Positions 52,553 through 61,242 of a stretch of DNA of 64,000 bases are shown here, in pieces (positions within the stretch are counted from its first letter, which is position 1; each line of letters opens with the position of its first letter). The position numbers and the translations under genes are program-made. This stretch comes from Emticicia sp. CRIBPO. Lineage in GTDB: Bacteria > Bacteroidota > Bacteroidia > Cytophagales > Spirosomataceae. The stretch is taken from assembly GCF_009905725.1 (NCBI RefSeq), contig NZ_JAAAKV010000005.1:124001-188000 (forward strand), given 5' to 3'. The notes under the pieces were generated by a model. It was not told where the DNA came from. It made no database searches and saw only the letters and a program-made list of their open reading frames with translations.

Positions 52553-53944
52553 ATGTATCCAATTGTTATACTGTCAATAACAGGTTTAATTACATTATTT
52601 TTAGGATTCTTAAAGTCCCGGAAAATTCTATTGCCTGCCACCATCCTTTTTCTGCTGATTGCGGTGGCTGCCGGTTTTCTGGATTGGAATAAACCGGGTT
52701 TGTATTTTAATGCCATGATTGACATTAATAATACTTCCATCATTTTCGGAGCCATCATCCTGATCACGGCAATATTGATATTGCCTCTGTCAGCAGGGCG
52801 TTTTGATGACGAAACAGCCCATCCGGCTGAGTATTACGCCATCATGCAAATGTCGCTTGTGGGAGCCATCATCATGGTGAGTTTTCAAAATCTGATCATG
52901 CTTTTTGTAGGTATTGAAATACTCTCTGTGGCTTTGTATGTTCTTACAGGAAGCGACAAAAGGAATCTGAGAGGAAATGAGGCGGCATTGAAATACTTTT
53001 TAATGGGGTCTTTTGCTACCGGTATTCTTTTGTTTGGTATAGCGATGTATTACGGAGCTACAGGCTCATTCAATATATCAGCTTCAATGGCCCTGATTAA
53101 AAGCAGCCATGAAGGTAAAATATTTTTCTGGATCGGTATATTTTTTATGCTGATAGGCTTGCTCTTTAAGGTTTCGGCTGCTCCCTTCCACTTCTGGACA
53201 GCGGACGTTTACGAAGGAGCTCCCACGTTCTTCACCACCTTTATGGCAACTGTCGTGAAAACGGCCGGTTTTTATGCCATTTTTAAACTGATCAGCGTGT
53301 CTTTCTCTTCTGAATTTGCAGTCTGGTCAAATCTCATTATCGGAGCCATTGTATTAAGTCTTTCTATAGGAAACATTTCAGCCGTTTATCAGAGCAGCTT
53401 TAAAAGACTGCTTGCGTTCTCCAGTATTTCGCAGGCAGGTTATATGTTATTAAGTGTGATCGGAATGAGTAACCAGTCGGAAGAATCCCTGGCGTTTTAT
53501 TCTGTCAGCTACTCCCTGGCTTCTATCTCTGCTTTCGGGGTACTGATGGTAGTTTCGAAAAATACGCTTGAAAACGGCAGACCGAATGAATCTATTTCGG
53601 TATTCAACGGCCTTTTAAAGAAAAGCCCTTTCCTGGCTGTTATTTTAAGTATCTCATTGTTCTCGTTATCCGGGATTCCTCTGACGGCCGGTTTCTGGGG
53701 TAAGTTTTTCGTGTTTTCAGATGCGGCTTACAGAAACCTTACCTGGCTGCTTGTTTTTGCGGTGATCATGTCTGCTGTGGGTATATATTACTATTTCAAA
53801 CCAATCATTGCAGCCTTATTTAAGGATACAGAAAACAGCAATACGATTGAAATTTATCCGGCCGTTAAGGTTTGTTTATTCCTTACCACACTTGGGACCA
53901 TCATTTTCGGCTTATTCCCTAATCTTGTCAGAAGTTTCTTCTAA
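52553..53944 (+). CDS. nuoN: NADH-quinone oxidoreductase subunit N
   Basis: 463 residues, about 13-14 helices. The Glu of helix 5 is in MLFVGIEILSVALYVLTGSD, the helix 7 Lys in KVSAAPFHFWTADVYEGAP, and Lys/Ser motifs in SSFKRLLAFSSISQAGYML. Last gene of the cluster; a perfect terminator follows. Confidence 0.97.
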   Translation: MYPIVILSITGLITLFLGFLKSRKILLPATILFLLIAVAAGFLDWNKPGLYFNAMIDINNTSIIFGAIILITAILILPLSAGRFDDETAHPAEYYAIMQMSLVGAIIMVSFQNLIMLFVGIEILSVALYVLTGSDKRNLRGNEAALKYFLMGSFATGILLFGIAMYYGATGSFNISASMALIKSSHEGKIFFWIGIFFMLIGLLFKVSAAPFHFWTADVYEGAPTFFTTFMATVVKTAGFYAIFKLISVSFSSEFAVWSNLIIGAIVLSLSIGNISAVYQSSFKRLLAFSSISQAGYMLLSVIGMSNQSEESLAFYSVSYSLASISAFGVLMVVSKNTLENGRPNESISVFNGLLKKSPFLAVILSISLFSLSGIPLTAGFWGKFFVFSDAAYRNLTWLLVFAVIMSAVGIYYYFKPIIAALFKDTENSNTIEIYPAVKVCLFLTTLGTIIFGLFPNLVRSFF

Positions 53945-53967
53945 GCCTCAGGGATAAGCCCTCATAT

Positions 53968-54007
53968 AAATAGCCAGGAAAATCAATCGGTTTCCTGGCT
54001 ATTTTGT
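53968..54007 (+). terminator. Rho-independent terminator after nuoN
   Basis: 14-bp perfect stem AAATAGCCAGGAAA (53968-53981) with TTTCCTGGCTATTT (53991-54004), then TTGTTTT. Confidence 0.88.
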
Positions 54008-54137
54008 TTTCAGGCGTTTCCGGCCATACAGTGGGGCTATGCATGGATAAACCATAACAAGCTTAAAGCTCTTTTAGATATTCTTAAGGCAGAAACGGAA
54101 CTTATTTATGATGAAATTAAGGTCAGAAAGGCTTAAA
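53999..54137 (+). pseudogene. Start-less coding-like remnant
   Basis: An open frame begins inside the nuoN terminator and ends in TAA at 54137. The last ~42 residues (QWGYAWINHNKLKALL then KAETELIYDEIKVRKA) have the amphipathic, charged look of a real protein C-terminus, but no ATG or recognised family is present upstream. Best guess: tail of a decayed gene; it could also be chance. Confidence 0.25.
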
Positions 54138-54209
54138 ATAGGATAATTCCCATTTTTTAGACCATTTTTAAATGATTTTTAAAGAAATTTTAATTTATTT
54201 TTAAGAAAA

Positions 54210-54242
54210 CTTGCATCTATTCTTAAAATTCCCTTAAATTTG
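54210..54242 (+). promoter_or_regulatory. Promoter of mini-lipoprotein gene
   Basis: CTTG (54210-54213), 21-base spacer, TAAATTTG (54235-54242); AT-rich upstream sequence of A/T tracts that could act as an UP element. A 35-nt leader separates it from the start codon. Confidence 0.5.
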
Positions 54243-54276
54243 AACTGTATTTGTAACAATAAACAAATTTAAAGAA

Positions 54277-54453
54277 ATGAAAAAAGTATTTGCAATCTTA
54301 TTCGTAGCCGGAATGGCAACTTTCGCAGCTTGTACATCAGCTGAAACTACTGAAGCTACTGAGTCTGCTGACACTCTAGCTGCTGCTCCAGAAGTTGATA
54401 CTACTGTTGCTCCAGTTGACACTACAGCTGCTGCTGACACTACTAAAAAATAA
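54277..54453 (+). CDS. Ala/Thr-rich mini-lipoprotein
   Basis: 58 residues, too short for usual ORF cut-offs. Starts MKKVFAILFVAGMATFAACT; Cys 19 lies after FAA, a lipobox-like site. The rest is a low-complexity tail of Ala, Thr, Glu, Asp and Val with PVDTTAAADTTKK at the end and no expected fold. Ala is coded almost only by GCT and Thr mostly by ACT, as seen in very highly expressed genes. The preceding promoter and following hairpin support a real, abundant transcript. Function unknown; probably an envelope filler or anchor protein. Confidence 0.72.
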   Translation: MKKVFAILFVAGMATFAACTSAETTEATESADTLAAAPEVDTTVAPVDTTAAADTTKK

Positions 54454-54472
54454 TTTTTAATTATTTTTTTGA

Positions 54473-54503
54473 AAGAGCCTTGTCTTACCGATGAGGCTTT
54501 TTT
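54473..54503 (+). terminator. Terminator after mini-lipoprotein gene
   Basis: AAAGAGCCT ... AGGCTTTTTT hairpin with 13-base loop, T run. Confidence 0.7.
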
Positions 54504-54578
54504 GTTGTTATATACTTCACCAGATACCGATTGCTGATTCTTTCCGGAAATAAAATTCGATTCCTTTAGAGAATTGAT

Positions 54579-54586
54579 TATTTTTG
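54579..54586 (+). promoter_or_regulatory. Bacteroidota -7 element for degenerate M16 gene
   Basis: TATTTTTG, 16 bases before the ATG at 54603. Confidence 0.4.
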
Positions 54587-54602
54587 AATTTAACTTTTGA
54601 TA

Positions 54603-55877
54603 ATGCTCAACAGAACCCAGGTCCCCGAATTCTTTTCATCCCAAAGTGTAAATCTTAAATCCATACAGAAACAGGTTTTAAGTAACGGAATAGAACTTTA
54701 CCTGCTACCCGCGGAAAACCTTGAAGTCTTTAAGATTGAATTGGTTTTTGATGCAGGATCGCTTTATGGGAGTAAATTCGGACAGTCATTCTTCACCTCT
54801 AAACTGATGCTGGGCGGGACCAGCCGTATGTCTGCTCACCAGGTGCTGGAGTATTTTGATCAATATGGCGGGTTTGTGGAGGTTTCTCAAAACCAGGAGA
54901 GGCTTTATGTTATTTTACATGGTCTTACCACACATTTTGAAAGATACCTGGAGCTGATCGCAGAGCTGATTGATGACTCTGTCTTCCCCCAGGAGGAGCT
55001 TTCTACCCAGAAGAGTATCAACCTGCAGTCTTTTAAGGTTAATAAAGAGAAAACGGCTTTTCTGGGCAGTATGGAGATCAGGAAACTGATCTTCGGAGAT
55101 CATTATTTCGGAAAATCACTTGATACAGATGAAATCAATGCTGTTGAAAGGCAGGATATTGTTGATTTTTACGGCAGCCAGGTGTCCGGGCAGTTGTTTA
55201 AGATATTCTTCTCAGGGAATTTTACAGAGCAGAATATCCTTTCGATTTCAAAAACATTGGGGACGAAGAGCCTTTCAAAAAATACACAGGTAATCTCATC
55301 TGAAATACCAGGGGCTTATACCCCCGAATCAAAAGTAGTGGTTAAAGAAGAAGCCCTGCAGTCTTCAATCAGGATCGGTCAGAGGATGTTTAACAGGAAG
55401 CACTCTGACTTCTATAAATTTGTGGTTCTTAATACGATCCTGGGAGGGTATTTCGGAAGCAGGCTGATGAAAAACATCAGGGAAGAAAAAGGCTTTACCT
55501 ACGGCATATCTTCATCGCTGGTTCCATTGGTAGATACCGGTTATTTTATCATCGGCACAGATGTAAAAGCAGAAAATACACAGGAAACTATAGACGAGAT
55601 TCATAAAGAGATCAGGGAACTTCAAATCAACCCGGTTACAGAAGAAGAACTGGGTCTTGTTAAAAACTACATGGCGGGATCGCTGATCGGAGGAATAAAC
55701 ACGCCTTTTGAAGTAATGGACAAGCACAAAGCCATTATTTTCGAAGGACTGGACGGGAACTTCTACGCTGACTTTATTCCCAGGATACAAGCTGTAACGT
55801 CCGAAGACTTGCTTGAGGCCGCCAATGTGCACCTCAGACTGGAAAACCTCTCACAGGTGGTAGTAGGAAGCCTTTAA
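54603..55877 (+). CDS. M16-family protein lacking the zinc motif
   Basis: 424 residues from the ATG at 54603 (an extra TTG-ATA lies before it). The M16 fold is evident (LVFDAGSLYGSKFGQS, LGGYFGSRLMKNIREEKGFT), but where the HxxEH motif should be the sequence reads FFTSKLMLGGTSRMS, so no zinc-binding residues remain. No signal peptide. The R/Y pair (RLMKNIREEKGFTYG) of substrate-binding subunits is kept. It resembles the non-catalytic partner of M16 heterodimers; no catalytic partner is adjacent, the only intact M16 being at 39-42 kb. Confidence 0.85.
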   Translation: MLNRTQVPEFFSSQSVNLKSIQKQVLSNGIELYLLPAENLEVFKIELVFDAGSLYGSKFGQSFFTSKLMLGGTSRMSAHQVLEYFDQYGGFVEVSQNQERLYVILHGLTTHFERYLELIAELIDDSVFPQEELSTQKSINLQSFKVNKEKTAFLGSMEIRKLIFGDHYFGKSLDTDEINAVERQDIVDFYGSQVSGQLFKIFFSGNFTEQNILSISKTLGTKSLSKNTQVISSEIPGAYTPESKVVVKEEALQSSIRIGQRMFNRKHSDFYKFVVLNTILGGYFGSRLMKNIREEKGFTYGISSSLVPLVDTGYFIIGTDVKAENTQETIDEIHKEIRELQINPVTEEELGLVKNYMAGSLIGGINTPFEVMDKHKAIIFEGLDGNFYADFIPRIQAVTSEDLLEAANVHLRLENLSQVVVGSL

Positions 55878-55881
55878 GCGG

Positions 55882-57126
55882 TCAGGAAGGGGTGTTTTTG
55901 TTTTCGGCGGGTCTTCTTTTCTTAAAGTTCTTCTTTTGCTTGTTAAATACCTTCTTCTTTACATCTCCGCGGTTCTTAGACGGGTCGTATTCCGGCCCTT
56001 TGCCCAGTGATTCTGGGATTTCAAGCTTCGGTATGTCTTTGCCTATCAGGCTTTCAATCCTGAAGAATTTACGCTGGTCTTTTTCGTTGATAAAAGTAAT
56101 GGCAGTGCCCTGGCTTTCAGCTCTGGCTGTTCTCCCGATCCTGTGAATATAATCCTCCGGGTCAGACGGAGTGTCATAATTAATGACCAGATCTATGCCT
56201 TCCACATCAATCCCTCTCGAAAGAATATCCGTTCCGATCAGAATTCTTGTTTTCTTGCTTTTAAACCCGATCATGATTTTTTCACGTTCCGACTGGTCAA
56301 GGTCTGAATGGAAACCTTTCACTTCAAAATCCTGGTAAACCAGTTCTTTTTCGAGGGTTTTAACATTTTCTTTGGTTGAAGCGAAGACAATGATACTTTT
56401 GAAGTCGGGGTTACTGAGGATGTTTTTGAGGAGATTTTTCTTCTGGTTTTCGTAAACCACGTAGGCTTGCTGATTAATGCCCTCTGCAGGTTTGGAAATC
56501 GCTATGTTGACTTGTTTAGGATCTGTCAGGATTTTTGAGGCCAGCTTCCGGATATTGGGTGGCATCGTGGCAGAGAAAAGAATGGTCTGCCTTTTGGCCG
56601 GAAGATAGCTGATGATTTTCAGGATATCGTTGAAAAAACCCATATCCAGCATCCTGTCGGCTTCATCCAGGACCAGGTGCTGAAGATCATTGAATTTGAT
56701 CTGGCCAGAATTCAGCAAGGCAATAAGGCGGCCTGGTGTGGCAATCACCAGTTCAGCTCCCTGTTCAAGGGCCCTTTTTTGCTGAACAAAAGTTTCACCG
56801 TCTCCACCTCCGTAAACCGGGATAGAGCTTACACCCAGAAAATAGCTCAATCCTTCCACTTGCTGATCAATCTGCAGGGCCAGTTCCCTGGTAGGGGCAA
56901 TGATAAGCGTATTTAAATGTCTTTTATCAGAACTGAAAATCTTATGTAATATCGGTAACACAAAGGCGGCGGTTTTGCCTGTTCCGGTTTGAGCACAAGC
57001 TATTAAATCCTGGTTATCCAGAATGAGAGGGATGGCTTGCTCTTGAATGGGGGTAGGTTTTTCGAAACCCATGGCGTCCAGACCATCGAGTAGTTCAGGG
57101 ACAAAACTAAAATCTTTAAATGTCAA
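55882..57126 (-). CDS. rhlE: DEAD-box RNA helicase, RhlE type
   Basis: 414 residues. Motifs: Q motif (PTPIQEQAIPL), I (AQTGTGKTA), Ia (PTRELALQI), II (LDEAD), III (SAT) and VI (HRIGRTAR), followed by a Lys-rich tail (about 375-414). It unwinds RNA during ribosome assembly or cold growth. The start codon is TTG at 57126; the only nearby in-frame Met lies 18 codons in, inside the conserved region, so TTG is the best start. Convergent with the degenerate M16 gene, 4 bases apart. Confidence 0.92.
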   Translation of the reverse strand: MTFKDFSFVPELLDGLDAMGFEKPTPIQEQAIPLILDNQDLIACAQTGTGKTAAFVLPILHKIFSSDKRHLNTLIIAPTRELALQIDQQVEGLSYFLGVSSIPVYGGGDGETFVQQKRALEQGAELVIATPGRLIALLNSGQIKFNDLQHLVLDEADRMLDMGFFNDILKIISYLPAKRQTILFSATMPPNIRKLASKILTDPKQVNIAISKPAEGINQQAYVVYENQKKNLLKNILSNPDFKSIIVFASTKENVKTLEKELVYQDFEVKGFHSDLDQSEREKIMIGFKSKKTRILIGTDILSRGIDVEGIDLVINYDTPSDPEDYIHRIGRTARAESQGTAITFINEKDQRKFFRIESLIGKDIPKLEIPESLGKGPEYDPSKNRGDVKKKVFNKQKKNFKKRRPAENKNTPS

Positions 57127-57261
57127 AGGGAAATCTGTTAAGTTTAATATTTATATAAAAATACGACAAAAAAACCCTTTCGTTGCCAATTTTAGAGAAA
57201 ATAGTTTTTGAACCGGTTAATTTCGGATAAGAAATCCTTATTATGAGCGTTTTGTCTGAAA

Positions 57262-57295
57262 TTTGAAAAATCTAGCAAAATTATCCGTAATTTTG
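57262..57295 (+). promoter_or_regulatory. Promoter of gldA-RRM-DEAD operon
   Basis: TTTG (57262-57265), 22-base spacer, TAATTTTG (57288-57295), 54 bases before the gldA start codon. Confidence 0.6.
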
Positions 57296-57348
57296 TATAT
57301 TCTTTCAAAATCCGATTTTGAAAAGTATTACTGAAACCTGATTCTGAA

Positions 57349-58059
57349 ATGTCAATAAAAATACAAAACCTTACCAAAGTTTACGGGCAGCAAAAAGCCT
57401 TAAATAACATAGGTTTTGAGATCAGCAAAGGAGAGATTGTAGGTTTTCTGGGGCCCAATGGTGCCGGAAAATCCACCACCATGAAGATATTGTCCGGCTA
57501 TCTTAAGCCGACCGGAGGCACAGCGACGCTTAATGGCGTGGACGTAGATACAGAATCAAAAGAGATAAAGAAGCACATAGGGTATCTGCCGGAACACAAT
57601 CCGCTTTATCTCGATATGTACGTGGAAGAGTTTCTGAATTTTGTGGGATCGCTGTATGGTTTCAGTAAATCGCAGCTGAAAGAACGGACTGAAGAAATCA
57701 TTAAAAAAGTAGGCTTAGGCCCTGAAAAGCACAAAAAGATAGCTCAGCTGTCAAAAGGATACCGCCAGAGGGTCGGATTGGCCCAGGCTTTGATTCATAA
57801 TCCTGCTGTGTTGATTCTGGATGAGCCGACTACCGGACTGGACCCGAACCAGCTGGTTGAGATCAGGGAACTGATCAAACAGGTCGGGAAAGACAAAACG
57901 GTCATTCTCAGCACGCATATTATGCAGGAGGTAGAGGCTATCTGTGATCGTGTGATCATCATCAACCACGGAGAAATAGTGGCAGATGCCGCATTAAGTG
58001 AAATAAAAAAAGAAGGAAACTCGCTCGAAGCTATTTTCAGGAAACTGACTTCGGCTTGA
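57349..58059 (+). CDS. gldA: Gliding-motility ABC transporter ATPase GldA-like
   Basis: 236 residues. Walker A GPNGAGKST, signature LSKGYRQRVG, Walker B LILDEPTTGLDPNQL, and H-loop STHIMQEVEAICD. The YLPEHNPLYLDMYV Q-loop region closely matches GldA of gliding Bacteroidota. GldA pairs with the GldF/GldG membrane proteins, which are not in this window. It heads an operon: the RRM gene follows after 18 bases and the DEAD-box gene after another 20. The GldA label rests on pattern recognition. Confidence 0.82.
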   Translation: MSIKIQNLTKVYGQQKALNNIGFEISKGEIVGFLGPNGAGKSTTMKILSGYLKPTGGTATLNGVDVDTESKEIKKHIGYLPEHNPLYLDMYVEEFLNFVGSLYGFSKSQLKERTEEIIKKVGLGPEKHKKIAQLSKGYRQRVGLAQALIHNPAVLILDEPTTGLDPNQLVEIRELIKQVGKDKTVILSTHIMQEVEAICDRVIIINHGEIVADAALSEIKKEGNSLEAIFRKLTSA

Positions 58060-58077
58060 TTTAAACAGAATAAAGCA

Positions 58078-58410
58078 ATGGATATTTTTGTAGGAAGCAT
58101 ACCTTTCAAACTTACAGAAGCTGGCCTCAAAGAGATATTTGAGAAATATGGCGAGGTCAGTGCGGTTAAAATCATCATTGACAAAGCCACCAGGCAAAAC
58201 AAGGGGTTTGGTTTTGTGACCATGCCCGATGAAGCCAGGGCCAAAGCAGCTATCAAAGCCCTTAACAATTCGGAACTTGATGGCCGTAAAATAGTGGTAA
58301 GTGTGTCTGAAAAGACCGGCGATAACAAAAAACAAAAAGAAAAAAAAGCTCCACCAAGAGACTGGTATAAAGGCAAAGGCGGGAAAAACGACGTTATAAC
58401 CTGGGGATAA
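58078..58410 (+). CDS. RRM-type RNA-binding protein
   Basis: 110 residues. One RNA-recognition motif: RNP2 IFVGSI (3-8) and RNP1 KGFGFVTM (42-49), followed by a basic, Lys/Pro-rich tail with KDNKKQKEKKAPP-like charge ending in WG. Small RRM proteins in bacteria bind single-stranded RNA and often respond to cold. It sits between gldA and a DEAD-box helicase gene, suggesting joint work in RNA remodelling. Confidence 0.9.
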   Translation: MDIFVGSIPFKLTEAGLKEIFEKYGEVSAVKIIIDKATRQNKGFGFVTMPDEARAKAAIKALNNSELDGRKIVVSVSEKTGDNKKQKEKKAPPRDWYKGKGGKNDVITWG

Positions 58411-58430
58411 TTTAACCAAAAAACATTTTT

Positions 58431-59669
58431 ATGCGGTTTGAAGACTACAGGATTTCCCCATTTATCAAGCAGAGCCTCGCGGAACTGGGCTTTAAACGCC
58501 CGACAGATATTCAATACAAGGCCATCCCGTCTATTCTGAAGAGAGAAGATGTGCTGGCCATCGCTCAGACAGGTACAGGCAAGACCGCAGCCTTTGCCAT
58601 TCCTGTTATTAACCTGATCAACGAACAGAAAAAATCTGTAAAACCGGAAGGAATAAGGGCGGTAGTTATGGCTCCGACGCATGAACTGGCCATTCAGATT
58701 TCCGAAGCTTTTCAGCAATTCGGGAAATATACCAAAGTCAAAACCTTTGCTATTTTCGGAGGCACAGAACAGGACCCGCAGATTGCAAGACTGATCAAAG
58801 GGGTCGATGTGCTGGTGGCTACACCGGGCCGGCTTTTTGACCTCAGGAGCCAGGGTTTTATCGACCTTTCTACTGTTGAAGTACTTATTCTCGACGAAGC
58901 CGATCACATGCTTGATCTGGGTTTTATAAAAGACATCGAAGACCTGATCCGCTATCTTCCTAAAAACAGGCAGACGCTTTTCTTCTCTGCGACCATCAAT
59001 GAAAAGATCAAGAAACTGGCCTATTCACTGGTTAAAAACGCCATAAGAATACAGATTTCGCCGGATGACCCCGTTTCCAAGAACATCACCCATGCCGTTA
59101 CTTTTATCGGGATGGATGATAAGAGGTTTTTCCTGGAGCGTATCATCAAAGAGAATCCGGACAGCAAAATGGTCGTTTTTGTAAGGACCAAAGTCCGTGC
59201 AGACCGGGTCGTTAGTGCCATGGAGCGAGTGGGCATCAAGGCGATGGCGATACACAGCGGCAAGGAACATAAGGAAAGAAAGCTGGTGATGGACAGCCTG
59301 AAATCAGGGGAGTTGAAAATACTGGTGGCTACAGATGTCAGTGCCAGGGGGATAGATATTCCCAACGTGGATTTTGTTATCAATTATGATATACCGGAAG
59401 AGCCGGAAAATTACGTCCACAGGATCGGCCGTACCGGCAGGGGAATGCAAAAGGGCCAGGCTCTTTCATTCTGCAGCACAGAAGAGCAGGTTTTGCTGTC
59501 AGAAATAGAAAAATACATGGGTAAGTCTATAGAAAGGCTTGAAATTTCTAAAGAAGCGTATGATGAAACGCTCATCTTTACGGATGAAGAGAATCATACC
59601 TGGAAAGACGTCTTCAAAGAAATTGAGATGGCCGAAAACTACAAGCCCAAAAAGAAGAAAAAGAAGTAG
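58431..59669 (+). CDS. DEAD-box RNA helicase
   Basis: 412 residues. Q motif (RPTDIQYKAIPS), motif I (AQTGTGKTA), II (LDEAD), III (SAT) and VI (HRIGRTGRG) present, with a short Lys-rich tail. Probably the partner of the preceding RRM protein, as they lie 20 bases apart. Second DEAD-box gene within 4 kb; the two share the core motifs but differ in tail composition and are on opposite strands. Confidence 0.93.
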   Translation: MRFEDYRISPFIKQSLAELGFKRPTDIQYKAIPSILKREDVLAIAQTGTGKTAAFAIPVINLINEQKKSVKPEGIRAVVMAPTHELAIQISEAFQQFGKYTKVKTFAIFGGTEQDPQIARLIKGVDVLVATPGRLFDLRSQGFIDLSTVEVLILDEADHMLDLGFIKDIEDLIRYLPKNRQTLFFSATINEKIKKLAYSLVKNAIRIQISPDDPVSKNITHAVTFIGMDDKRFFLERIIKENPDSKMVVFVRTKVRADRVVSAMERVGIKAMAIHSGKEHKERKLVMDSLKSGELKILVATDVSARGIDIPNVDFVINYDIPEEPENYVHRIGRTGRGMQKGQALSFCSTEEQVLLSEIEKYMGKSIERLEISKEAYDETLIFTDEENHTWKDVFKEIEMAENYKPKKKKKK

Positions 59670-59742
59670 TTCATCAGCGGAGCAAGAATATAACGATCAT
59701 TCAGATCTGTTTTTCCTTCCTCCTTCCTCCGTTTTCCAGCTA

Positions 59743-61206
59743 TCAGGCATAAACATTAAGAGCGGCAGCCACTTCTCTCACTCCTGCATGAACCATATTG
59801 CAAAGGTGCGTTTCCACGTTTTCTGCAAAGCCTTTCAGCTCGAGTAAATCTGCTCCCCAAAGTTCTTTATTGGAAAGCACAGCACTGACAACCTCATTGA
59901 AAGAGTGATTGGTCCAGACTTCACTGAAATAAGCGGCAGCATCACAGTTGACCGGATAAGAAACACCATTGGATTCACCATAATATTTACCGTCTTCTCC
60001 TTTCGTAGATTTCATAAAAAGGATATAAGCCGCAAAACAACGGGCGAAGTACTGAGGAACGGTTTCAAATACCTGGTAATAGTTGAGAAGCAAAGGAATG
60101 GCCCTCATTCTCATTTTCATGGTATACTGGAAGGTGATGCTGATCCAGTGGTGCTTCAGGAACGGATTTCTGAAGCGGTCGATCACCTCACGGCCGTATC
60201 TCTGGGTAGTTTTGGTTTCAAGATGCAGAGGGATTGACGGCCCGAGTTCTGTCAGCATCAGAATCGTGATGTATTTCTCCATCATTTCGTCATTGATCAT
60301 ATCTTTGACAGTCTCAAAACCAGATAAAAACGCCATGCCGCACAGCAAAGTATGAGGGGCATTCAGCAAACGGAGTTTAAGCTCTCTGTATTTTTCAATA
60401 TTTTTTTCGATTTTGACACCAAGGTCTACCTCATAAAACGAAAGAATGTCTTTCACGTGTTCATCTCCTTCAATGGCCCACAGCCTGTAAGCTTCGGCAA
60501 TAGTGAGTAGGGAGTCTTCATAACCCAGTTTTTCGTAAAGTTGGGTAAGTTCTTCGCCTCTTGGTTTGCCCGGTACTATCCGGTCAACCAAAGAGCTGCA
60601 AAACTTCACTTTTTCGTTAAGCCATTGAGTAAATCCGGCTTCGAGACCATTGGCTTCCACATGTTTTAATACCAGATCTTTTAACACAGGACCATTGTCC
60701 ACAATCAGTTCGGTGGGAATAACGACCACTTCAACCTGATTTTTTTGGTAACGGTTATACAGCCAGGCGGTAAGTTTGCCCGGAAAAGATACCGGGGGAG
60801 TCGCAAGAATACTTTCTGCATGGTATTGAAGCCCTACCTCGGTGGTATTGGAAATGACAATTTTCAGTTCTTCGTTTTCGGCCGTCCTGAGGATCTCTTC
60901 CCATTCCTGCTGGGCAGATAAGACACGGCTGATACACTGGATAACATGGTCTTCTTCTACAGTAGCTCCTTTTTCAAGGCCTCTGACGCATACTGTATAA
61001 AGATTATCCTGGTTTTTAAACTCATCTGTCTCTCCCGAAGTAGACTTTACGATCACAACGCTACCATTAAAAATCCCTTTTTTATTGGCCTTGTCAATGA
61101 AAAAATCACACAATCCTCTTAAAAGAACACCGGTGCCAAATTGCAGGACTTTTTCAGTTAGTGGAGGTTTTTCAGAGATTCCAATGGTATTTGCGGTCAA
61201 AAGCAT
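59743..61206 (-). CDS. uxaB: Tagaturonate reductase (altronate oxidoreductase)
   Basis: 487 residues. It belongs to the mannitol/polyol dehydrogenase superfamily: NAD-binding start VLQFGTGVLLRGLCDFFID, LKIVISNTTEVGL, and the C-terminal domain with the conserved DRIVPGKP and KLRLLNAPHTLL blocks. UxaB reduces D-tagaturonate to D-altronate in galacturonate (pectin) breakdown. Neither uxaA nor uxaC is adjacent. A TAATTTTG -7 box lies just upstream on the minus strand at 61242-61235. Confidence 0.85.
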   Translation of the reverse strand: MLLTANTIGISEKPPLTEKVLQFGTGVLLRGLCDFFIDKANKKGIFNGSVVIVKSTSGETDEFKNQDNLYTVCVRGLEKGATVEEDHVIQCISRVLSAQQEWEEILRTAENEELKIVISNTTEVGLQYHAESILATPPVSFPGKLTAWLYNRYQKNQVEVVVIPTELIVDNGPVLKDLVLKHVEANGLEAGFTQWLNEKVKFCSSLVDRIVPGKPRGEELTQLYEKLGYEDSLLTIAEAYRLWAIEGDEHVKDILSFYEVDLGVKIEKNIEKYRELKLRLLNAPHTLLCGMAFLSGFETVKDMINDEMMEKYITILMLTELGPSIPLHLETKTTQRYGREVIDRFRNPFLKHHWISITFQYTMKMRMRAIPLLLNYYQVFETVPQYFARCFAAYILFMKSTKGEDGKYYGESNGVSYPVNCDAAAYFSEVWTNHSFNEVVSAVLSNKELWGADLLELKGFAENVETHLCNMVHAGVREVAAALNVYA

Positions 61207-61234
61207 AGTTTTTTTGGTTAAGAGAGATAAAAAT

Positions 61235-61242
61235 CAAAATTA
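61235..61242 (-). promoter_or_regulatory. Bacteroidota -7 element for uxaB
   Basis: Reads TAATTTTG on the minus strand, 28 bases before the uxaB start codon. Confidence 0.45.

Noticed and set aside
57795-58907. 370-residue open frame antisense to gldA, the RRM gene and the start of the DEAD-box gene
   Set aside because: Its translation has no family features, is Cys/Phe/Ser-rich as shadow frames tend to be, and all three sense genes are strongly supported.
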